Origin: Marilutibacter spongiae | Lineage (GTDB): Bacteria > Pseudomonadota > Gammaproteobacteria > Xanthomonadales > Xanthomonadaceae | Length of the DNA: 64,000 nucleotides | Reading direction: 5' to 3' | Assembly (NCBI RefSeq): GCF_014145325.1 | Contig: NZ_JACHTF010000013.1 | Span: 43,328-107,327, forward strand | In this document: positions 35,672 to 42,604 of the stretch, in pieces | Numbering within the stretch: the stretch's first letter is position 1 | Layout: every line of letters begins with the position of its first letter | The notes under the pieces: generated by a model | Seen by the model: the letters and a program-made list of their open reading frames with translations, nothing else | The model's database searches: none | What the model was told of the DNA's origin: nothing | Translations under genes and position numbers: made by a program

Positions 35672-37304
35672 ACGCCGCACCGCCCGCCCCGAGGATCCGA
35701 TGCGTCGCCGCCTGTTGACGGCGGCCGCCGGCGCGACCGGCGTGTTCGCCGCCACCGCCTTCATGCCCGGCGTGCACGCGGGCAGCGGCGCCGCGCATCC
35801 GCTGGCCATGACCCGCAGTGGCCAGGTGCGGGGCTTCCGCGACCGCGGCATGCAGGTGTTCCGGGGCATTCCCTACGGCGCCGATACCGGACCCCGGCGC
35901 TTCCGGCCCGCCTTGCGCGAACAGCCCTGGGACGGCGTGCGCGACGCCCTGGCATTCGGTGCCGCGAGCCCGCAGCGCGACGAGGGCGAAGCCACCAGCG
36001 AGGACTGCCTGTTCCTCAATGTCACCACGCCCGCCCTGCGCGACGGCGGCCGTCGTCCGGTGCTGGTCTACATCCATGGCGGCGGCTTCAACAACGGCTC
36101 CGGCAGCGACCCGCTTTACGATGGCGTGAACCTGTGCACTCGCGGCGACGTCGTCGTGGTCACCGTCAACCACCGGCTCAATGCGCTCGGCTACCTGTAC
36201 CTGGGCAACCTCGGTGGCCCCGCCTACACCGATTCCGGCAACGTCGGCCAGCTCGACCTGGTGCAGGCCCTGCACTGGGTGCGCGAGCACGCCACGGAGT
36301 TCGGCGGCGACCCCGGCAACGTCACCGTCTTCGGCCAGTCCGGCGGCGGCGCCAAGATCGCCACCCTGATGGCGATGCCGGCCGCGCGCGGCCTGTTCCA
36401 TCGCGCGTGGACCATGAGCGGCCAGCAGGTGACCGCGGCGGGGCCACGGGCGGCCACCCAGCGCGCGGCGCTGCTGATCGAGGCTGCGGGCCTGCCCGCG
36501 GGCGACATCGACGGCCTCCTGCGCCTGTCGCCGGCGCGCCTGCTCGACGCTGCGCGCGTGCGCGATTCCTCCCGCGTGGAAGACAGCAGCCTGTACTTCG
36601 GGCCGGTGATGGACAGCGGCAGCTTGCCGGTGCATCCGTTCTGGCCGGAGGCGCCGTCCCAGTCCGCGACCATCCCCATGGTGATCGGCAACACCCGCGA
36701 CGAAACCCGCGCCTTCCTGGGCAACGATCCCGACAACTTCACGCTGGACTGGGAGCGCCTGCCGCAACGGCTGGAGAAGCAGCAGTTCGTCGACATCCGG
36801 CCGCAGGCGGTGATCGACGAGTACCGCCGCCTGTATCCGGACTACACGCCCAGCGAGGTGTTCTTCGCCGCGACCACCGCCGGGCGTTCCTGGCGCGGCG
36901 CCGTCGAGGAGGCCGAAGCGCGCGCGCGCCAGGCGGCCGATGGAGGCGCGCCCACCTGGGCCTACCAGCTCGACTGGCATCCGGACACTGACGACGGTCG
37001 CAGGTTCCGTGCTTTCCATACGCTCGACATCCCGTTGGTCTTCGACAACACCGCCCAGCCCGGCTCGCGGACCGGCGATGGCGCGCCGGCGCGCGCGATG
37101 GCCGCACGCATGAGCGCTGCGCTGCTGGCCTTCGCCCGCAGCGGCGATCCCAACCACGCCGAGCTGCCGCACTGGGCGCCGTACACGCTGCCGGGGCGCC
37201 AGACCCTGGTTTTCGATGCCCGCAGCCGGCTGCAGGACGATCCCCGCGGCGGCGAACGCCGGCTCTACCAGCGCGTGCCCTTCGTCCAGCGCGGAACGAT
37301 GTGA
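35661..37304 (+). CDS. Type B carboxylesterase
   Basis: 547 residues from the ATG overlapping the previous gene by 11 bp (AGGAA just upstream); a second good start at 35700 gives MRRRLLTAAAGATGV, a Tat-like or Sec signal, and is about equally likely. Carboxylesterase/lipase family features: GIPYGADTGPRRFRP, SEDCLFLNV, the oxyanion HGGGFNNGS, the nucleophile VFGQSGGGAKI, an acidic residue in NTRDETRAFLG, and the catalytic His in FHTLDIPLVFDN. Such enzymes act on feruloyl, acetyl or methyl esters; a feruloyl or methyl ester of pectin fits here. Periplasmic or secreted. Confidence 0.9.
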   Translation: MSPERRTARPEDPMRRRLLTAAAGATGVFAATAFMPGVHAGSGAAHPLAMTRSGQVRGFRDRGMQVFRGIPYGADTGPRRFRPALREQPWDGVRDALAFGAASPQRDEGEATSEDCLFLNVTTPALRDGGRRPVLVYIHGGGFNNGSGSDPLYDGVNLCTRGDVVVVTVNHRLNALGYLYLGNLGGPAYTDSGNVGQLDLVQALHWVREHATEFGGDPGNVTVFGQSGGGAKIATLMAMPAARGLFHRAWTMSGQQVTAAGPRAATQRAALLIEAAGLPAGDIDGLLRLSPARLLDAARVRDSSRVEDSSLYFGPVMDSGSLPVHPFWPEAPSQSATIPMVIGNTRDETRAFLGNDPDNFTLDWERLPQRLEKQQFVDIRPQAVIDEYRRLYPDYTPSEVFFAATTAGRSWRGAVEEAEARARQAADGGAPTWAYQLDWHPDTDDGRRFRAFHTLDIPLVFDNTAQPGSRTGDGAPARAMAARMSAALLAFARSGDPNHAELPHWAPYTLPGRQTLVFDARSRLQDDPRGGERRLYQRVPFVQRGTM

Positions 37305-37338
37305 GCCGGGCGCCCCGAACACCACCCTGGAGATGTCC

Positions 37339-38199
37339 ATGAAGACCTGCCTCCCCCTCGTTGCCGCCTCGCTGCTGGCCGCGGCTGGCGCCACCAGCGC
37401 CCAGGCCTTGGCGACGCAGCCCCGTCCCGCGCCGGTCCCCATCCGCGCCGACAAGATCATCCTCGTGGGCGACTCGACCACCCAGGTGCTGAGCGGCTGG
37501 GGCGGTGCGTTCTGCGCCAGGCACGTCAGCGCCTTCGTCGCCTGCGTCAACCTGGGCCGCGGTGGCCGCAGCAGCTACAGCTACCGTGCCGAAGGGTCCT
37601 GGGACATCGCCCTGGCGGAGATGAAGACCGGTGCCTACGACAACACCTGGGTCCTGGTGCAGTTCGGCCACAACGACCAGCCCGGCAAGCCCGGCCGCTC
37701 GACCGACCTGGACCGTGAGTTCCCCGCGAACATGCGCCGCTACGTCGAGGAGATCCGCGCCGCCGGCGCGCGACCGGTCCTGGTCACGCCGCTCACCCGG
37801 CGCATGTTCACGGACGGCCGCCTCGACGACGACCTGCAGCCCTGGGCCGACGCGGTGCGTCGCATCGCCCGCGAGATGGACGTGCCGCTGGTCGACCTGC
37901 ACGCGCGCAGCATGGCCGCCGTGCAGGGCATGGGCCCGGTGCAGGCGATGACGCTGGCGGAGATCCCGCCGCCGTCCTGGATGTCGGCCGCCGCGCAGAC
38001 CGGCACCACGGTCGACCACGACGTGCCGCCGCCCCCGGAGGTGCCGGCCGACCCGACGGGCCGCGCACCCCTGGGCCAGCCGAAGTGGCAGTTCGACTAC
38101 ACCCACCTCGGCGACACCGGCGCCGCGTTCTTCGCCGCGATCGTCGCCGACGAACTCACGCGGGTCGTGCCGGACCTGCGCGAGCGCATGTATCCCTGA
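37339..38199 (+). CDS. Rhamnogalacturonan acetylesterase-like SGNH hydrolase (CE12)
   Basis: 286 residues from MKTCLPLVAASLLAAAG (GGAG six bases upstream). Signal peptide to about residue 22. SGNH/GDSL blocks: ILVGDSTTQ with nucleophile Ser46, a Gly in NLGRGGRSS, Asn in QFGHND, and the catalytic Asp/His in DYTHLGDTGA. The GDSTTQ start and spacing are those of CE12 rhamnogalacturonan acetylesterases. It deacetylates the rhamnogalacturonan backbone of pectin outside the cytoplasm. Fourth gene of the operon, 34 bp after the carboxylesterase. Confidence 0.92.
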   Translation: MKTCLPLVAASLLAAAGATSAQALATQPRPAPVPIRADKIILVGDSTTQVLSGWGGAFCARHVSAFVACVNLGRGGRSSYSYRAEGSWDIALAEMKTGAYDNTWVLVQFGHNDQPGKPGRSTDLDREFPANMRRYVEEIRAAGARPVLVTPLTRRMFTDGRLDDDLQPWADAVRRIAREMDVPLVDLHARSMAAVQGMGPVQAMTLAEIPPPSWMSAAAQTGTTVDHDVPPPPEVPADPTGRAPLGQPKWQFDYTHLGDTGAAFFAAIVADELTRVVPDLRERMYP

Positions 38200-38216
38200 G
38201 GGGTCGGAGCCCACGC

Positions 38217-40580
38217 ATGTTCGATCCCTATCGCCGACGCCTGCTCCAGGCCGCCCTGGTCGCCGCGGTGTTGCGCCCGGGCAGCGGCCGGGCGGGCGGC
38301 ACCGACGCTGCCGGCGCCTGGATGGGCGCCGACGATCTCTCGCTGCACTACCGCGTGCCCGCCCGCCAGTGGGAAGACGCACTGCCGCTCGGCAACGGCC
38401 GCCTGGGGGCGATGGCCTGGGGCGGGACCACGCGCGAGCGCTTGCAGCTCAACGACGACACCCTGTTCGCCGGGGGTCCCTACGAGGCGATCAATCCCGA
38501 TGCGCGGGACGCCCTGCCGAAGGTGCGGGCGCTGGTGTTCGAGGGGCGCTATGCCGAAGCCGAGCGACTCGCCAACGAGACGATGATGTCGCGGCCCTTG
38601 CGGATGATGCCCTACCAGTCCCCGGGCGAGGCCTGGATCGACTTCGATGGCATGGGCGGCATCCACGGGTACGAACGCCGACTGGACCTCGACACGGCGA
38701 TCGCCTCCTGCCGGTTCAACGCGGGCGACGCGCGCCACGAGCGCGAGTCTTTCGTGTCGCCGGTCGACGACTGCCTCGTGGTCCGGCACCTTTGCGACGC
38801 CGCGCAAGGCCTCTCGGGCTTCGTGTCGCTGGCCGCGGACCTGGGCCACGAAACGACTGCATCGGGGGCGGAGCTGTTGCTGGTCGGTCACAACGATGGT
38901 CGCCATGGCATCGACGGCGCATTGCGCTACGCCATCCGCCTGCGACTGGAAGCGAGCGGCGGCACGCTGCGCGCGGCGGACGGGCGGCTGCGTTTCGAAG
39001 GCGCCAGCGGCCTGCTGCTCAGGGTGGCGGTGGCGACCAGTTTCCGTGGCCCCCGGGACGTGGGCGGCGACCCGGTCGCGATTACGCGCGACACCCTCGA
39101 TGCCTCGCAACGACGTGGCTTCGACGCGATGCGCGAGGCCCATCTCGACGCCCATCGCGCGTTGTTCCGGCGCGTCAGCCTCGACCTGGGCCGCACCGCG
39201 GCCGCCGAGCGCAGCACCGACCAGCGCATCACGCGCTTCGCCACCGAGGACGATCCCGCGCTCGCGGCGCTCTACTACCAGTACGGCCGGTACCTGCTGA
39301 TCAGCAGTTCCAGGCCCGGTACCCAGCCGGCCAACCTGCAGGGTATCTGGAACGACCTCCAGGACCCGCCCTGGGGCAGCAAGTGGACGCTCAACATCAA
39401 CGCCGAGATGAACTACTGGCCGGCCGAGGCAGGTGCGTTGCCCGAGTGCGTCGAGCCGCTGGAGCGGATGATCGCCGAGCTGGCGCGCAGCGGCGCCCGC
39501 ACCGCGCGCGAGATGTACGGGGCGCCCGGCTGGGTCGTCCACCACAACACCGACCTGTGGCGCCAGACCGGGCCCATCGACGGTGCCCGCTTCGGCTTGT
39601 GGCCGATGGGAGGCGCCTGGCTGTTGCGCCACCTGTGGGATCGTTGGGACTACTCGCGCGATCCGGAGGTGCTGCGGCGCATCTATCCCCTGTTCAAGGG
39701 TGCGATCGACTTCTATCGGGCGTTCCTCGTCGAGGATCCCGCAACGGGCGAGCTCGTTACCAGCCCCTCGCTGTCGCCCGAGAACGCGCATCCGCACGGC
39801 AGCTCGATATGCGCCGGGCCGGCCATGGACGCACAGTTGCTGCGCGACCTGTTCGGCCAGTGCGCTCGTGCCAGCCGCCTGCTCGACGTCGACCCCGGCC
39901 TGGCAGGCGAGCTCGAAGCCCTGGCCGCGCGCCTGCCACGCGACCGCATCGGCGCGGCGGGGCAACTGCAGGAATGGCGCGAGGACTGGGACCTTCAGGC
40001 GCCCGAGCCGCATCACCGCCATGTCTCGCATCTGTACGCGGTGTACCCGGGCGACGCGATCAATCGGCGCGACACCCCGCGACTGGCGGCCGCGGCGCGG
40101 CGCTCGCTCGAGTTGCGCGGCGACGACGCCACCGGCTGGGGCGTGGGCTGGCGCATCAACCTGTGGGCGCGACTGGGCGATGGCGAACGCGCCCATCGCG
40201 TACTGGCGATGCTCCTCAGCCACGCGCGCAGCTACCCGAACCTGTTCGACGCGCACCCCCCGTTCCAGATCGACGGCAACTTCGGCGGTGCAGCGGGGAT
40301 CCTGGAGATGATCGTGCAGGACTGGGGAGGCACGGTATTCCTGTTGCCGGCCCTGCCGTCGCAATGGACACGCGGTCGCCTGCGCGGCATGCGGCTGCGG
40401 GGTGCGGCCGGTCTCGACATCGAGTGGGCCGACGGCAGGTTGGCCTGGGTGGAGCTGGGCAGCGAACGCGGCGGCGAGTGGCGCCTGGACCATCGTGGCC
40501 GGACCCGGCGCGTCGTGTTGCCGGCGGGCGGCCGCATCCGGCTTCGCCCTGCGGGCGACGGCGCCCTCGTGGAGGCCTGA
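38217..40580 (+). CDS. Glycoside hydrolase family 95 (alpha-L-fucosidase/galactosidase type)
   Basis: 787 residues. N-terminus MFDPYRRRLLQAALVAAVL is a Tat-like signal. The GH95 N-terminal beta-domain begins at about residue 40 (LPLGNGRLGAMAWGG, LNDDTLFAGGPYE). In the (alpha/alpha)6 barrel are TLNINAEMNYWPAE (the two Asn that activate water), SPSLSPEN (acid Glu) and QIDGNFGG (Asp), matching the active site of Bifidobacterium AfcA. It probably removes L-fucose or L-galactose from side chains of xyloglucan or rhamnogalacturonan II. Last gene of the esterase operon, 17 bp after the CE12 gene. Confidence 0.93.
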   Translation: MFDPYRRRLLQAALVAAVLRPGSGRAGGTDAAGAWMGADDLSLHYRVPARQWEDALPLGNGRLGAMAWGGTTRERLQLNDDTLFAGGPYEAINPDARDALPKVRALVFEGRYAEAERLANETMMSRPLRMMPYQSPGEAWIDFDGMGGIHGYERRLDLDTAIASCRFNAGDARHERESFVSPVDDCLVVRHLCDAAQGLSGFVSLAADLGHETTASGAELLLVGHNDGRHGIDGALRYAIRLRLEASGGTLRAADGRLRFEGASGLLLRVAVATSFRGPRDVGGDPVAITRDTLDASQRRGFDAMREAHLDAHRALFRRVSLDLGRTAAAERSTDQRITRFATEDDPALAALYYQYGRYLLISSSRPGTQPANLQGIWNDLQDPPWGSKWTLNINAEMNYWPAEAGALPECVEPLERMIAELARSGARTAREMYGAPGWVVHHNTDLWRQTGPIDGARFGLWPMGGAWLLRHLWDRWDYSRDPEVLRRIYPLFKGAIDFYRAFLVEDPATGELVTSPSLSPENAHPHGSSICAGPAMDAQLLRDLFGQCARASRLLDVDPGLAGELEALAARLPRDRIGAAGQLQEWREDWDLQAPEPHHRHVSHLYAVYPGDAINRRDTPRLAAAARRSLELRGDDATGWGVGWRINLWARLGDGERAHRVLAMLLSHARSYPNLFDAHPPFQIDGNFGGAAGILEMIVQDWGGTVFLLPALPSQWTRGRLRGMRLRGAAGLDIEWADGRLAWVELGSERGGEWRLDHRGRTRRVVLPAGGRIRLRPAGDGALVEA

Positions 40581-41070
40581 CCGCGGCCCGGGAAGAAGGG
40601 TCTTTCGCCCCACCGAGGAGCGAGTGGCGGAAGGTGATGGCCTACCACGGTAGGATGGGTTGCGCGAAGCAAAACCCATCGTGCGTAGCGGCCGGGAGTC
40701 ATGGTGGGTATCGACTTCGGTTCGACCCGCCCTACAACCCGCATGCCTCTCCCATGGTCCTCATGCCGGCATTTCCGGTCGCGGTGAGGTTCATCCCCCA
40801 TCCAGACGGTGCGATGCCTCGACGCACCGATCAATCGTCCGCTGGCCAACACGGGCGCAACGGAACCCCGAGGCCTGGCGCGTACGCTCTGGACCTGGGT
40901 ACGACACCAAAAAAAGAGCGGTGGGCGAATCCGGCATCGGCGTGACTTCGGGGCTCGCGCGCTGCCGGCCGGACCGCGGCGGACGGGAGAGAGTCGACCG
41001 CTCGCGCCCCCTGGATCCGGACGCCCACCACCTGCGACGCCAAGGGGCATCGCGACACGCAGCTGCGGCG
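40581..41070. other. 490-bp gap between convergent GH95 and pectate lyase genes
   Basis: No gene is supported. It contains the inverted copy of the 90-bp palindromic element at 40650-40735. The rest, about 330 bp, shows no clear terminator; an A7 run (CCAAAAAAAG) occurs near 40908. Confidence 0.6.
40650..40735. repeat. 90-bp element of two palindromes (copy 2, inverted)
   Basis: GTAGGATGGGTTGCGCGAAG...ACCCATC followed by GGTGGGTATCG...CGACCCGCCCTAC. Its reverse complement aligns end to end with 12315-12404, with high identity in the palindrome arms (ATGGGTTTTGCTTCGCG shared) and divergence in the central spacer. Confidence 0.8.
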
Positions 41071-42441
41071 CTATTTCATGGGGCCGGCCCCGAGCAGGAC
41101 GCGGACGGGCACCGAAACCGTCGGGTCGATGCGCGGGTAGAGGGACGGGGTCCAGCCAACATCGTCGCCCAGGGAAGTGCCGTTGGCCGCATTGAACGCG
41201 GCGACCACGTCGACCTCGTGCCGGCGCGAGAATCCGTTGACCCAGGTGCCCTCGACGTGGGCCGCGGTGCCCTTGTAGGTCTCCAGGAACAGGTCCGGGG
41301 TCACCGCCGACGGCACCAGGAAATGGTTGTTCTGGGCGAACAGCGACGATTCGATGCCGATGCCCCAGCTGTAGCCGTAGCGCGCCGCGCCCGCGGGCGA
41401 GAGGCTGTACTGGTTGTTGTAGACGTGGGCCTGGCCGAAGCGGAGCCGCGGGACGCGCTGGCCGAGGTCGTGGAACAGGTTGTGGTGGAGCGTGATGCGC
41501 AGGCGGTCGCGGTCGGCGCTCGCGCTGTCGGAGGAGCCCACCAGCATCGCCTTGTCGTGGTTTGCGAGGATGTTCCAGGACACCGTTACCAGGTCGGACG
41601 CGTTGGTGATGTCGATCAGGCCGTCGTGCACCTGGTAGAGCCGTCCGAAATGGTTGGGCTGCCCTTCGTCGGCGGTGGCATCGTCGAAGAATGCGTTGTG
41701 GTCGATCCACACGTGCGTGGCGTTGCGGATCGAGATGGCGTCGTAGAGCGAGTTCCAGTTGCCCGCCGCGCCATCGGTCGGATCCCAGGCCGGGAAGCAG
41801 TCGAAGGTGTCGACGAAGCTCAGGTTGCGGACGATCACGTTGGCCGGGGCATTGCTGCTGCCGCTGCCGGGGCGGATGTCGAGCCAGCCCCCGCGCAGGC
41901 CGGCGCCGCGCGTCACGCCGACGAGGGTGGTGTTGGGGGGCACCCGGATGCGGATGCGCGCCGCCTGCGCGTCGGCGGATGCATCGCGCGCGCGCTCCTG
42001 CGGTCCCGACGGCTCGTCGTCCCAGCCCCAGGTGGCCGGGTCGTAGTCGGCCAGGTATTGCGCGAGCGAATACATCTGGCCGGTCTCGGGATCGGGGCGG
42101 GCATAGTCCGCGCAGTCGAGCGGCGCGTTGGCGTCGTCCACGTTGGCGTCGATCATCGCCGCGATCCGCACGATCTTGGGCGTCGCGTCGGGATGGGCCA
42201 GCGCCGCCACCAGCTCGTTGCGCGTGGTCACGGTGAAGACGTGGGCGGCGTCGGCACTGGCGCCGCCGGTGGTGCCATGGGGCTGTTGCGCGGTGGCGAG
42301 CGCGGCCCAGCCGTCGTTCGCGCCGAGGGTCTCGCGGCCGACATCGGGAGGGGCATGGCGGTCGCCGGCGGCGACCGGCAGCGGCGCGGCAATCAGCAGC
42401 GCCAGGGCGCTGGCCAGGCAGGACAGGGGGCGTGCGTTCAT
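41071..42441 (-). CDS. Pectate lyase, PL1 family (second copy)
   Basis: 456 residues starting MNARPLSCLASALALLIAAP, a signal peptide ending near VAAGD. Classical PL1 motifs: VTTRNELVAAL, the Ca site HVWIDHNAFFDD, DITNASDLVTVSWNILANHDKAMLVG, and the catalytic Arg region GQRVPRLRFGQAHVYNN. This is closer to standard Pel enzymes than the first lyase and likely degrades polygalacturonate outside the cell. It lies 163 bp downstream of the TonB receptor on the same strand, separated from it by a terminator-like hairpin; no separate ATGACACCG site is seen, so partial readthrough from the receptor promoter is possible. Confidence 0.95.
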   Translation of the reverse strand: MNARPLSCLASALALLIAAPLPVAAGDRHAPPDVGRETLGANDGWAALATAQQPHGTTGGASADAAHVFTVTTRNELVAALAHPDATPKIVRIAAMIDANVDDANAPLDCADYARPDPETGQMYSLAQYLADYDPATWGWDDEPSGPQERARDASADAQAARIRIRVPPNTTLVGVTRGAGLRGGWLDIRPGSGSSNAPANVIVRNLSFVDTFDCFPAWDPTDGAAGNWNSLYDAISIRNATHVWIDHNAFFDDATADEGQPNHFGRLYQVHDGLIDITNASDLVTVSWNILANHDKAMLVGSSDSASADRDRLRITLHHNLFHDLGQRVPRLRFGQAHVYNNQYSLSPAGAARYGYSWGIGIESSLFAQNNHFLVPSAVTPDLFLETYKGTAAHVEGTWVNGFSRRHEVDVVAAFNAANGTSLGDDVGWTPSLYPRIDPTVSVPVRVLLGAGPMK

Positions 42442-42556
42442 CGAGCGGCTCCTTCTTGCGGGACGGGAAAGGAGGCGAGCGGGGTGGGGCGTGGGGGCGT
42501 TCGCCAACAGGCACTTCGATGCCACGGCGCGTGCATCGGGCGGCGGGGCCGCCGAT

Positions 42557-42591
42557 GGAAAAGGCCCGGCATGGGAGCGCCATGCCGGGCC
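42557..42591 (-). terminator. Terminator-like hairpin after the third TonB receptor
   Basis: A perfect 10-bp stem (GGCCCGGCAT / ATGCCGGGCC), 13 bp after the receptor stop on the minus strand, followed by TTTTCC. It probably reduces but may not abolish transcription into the downstream pectate lyase gene. Confidence 0.75.
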
Positions 42592-42604
42592 TCCGGGTGC
42601 TGCG

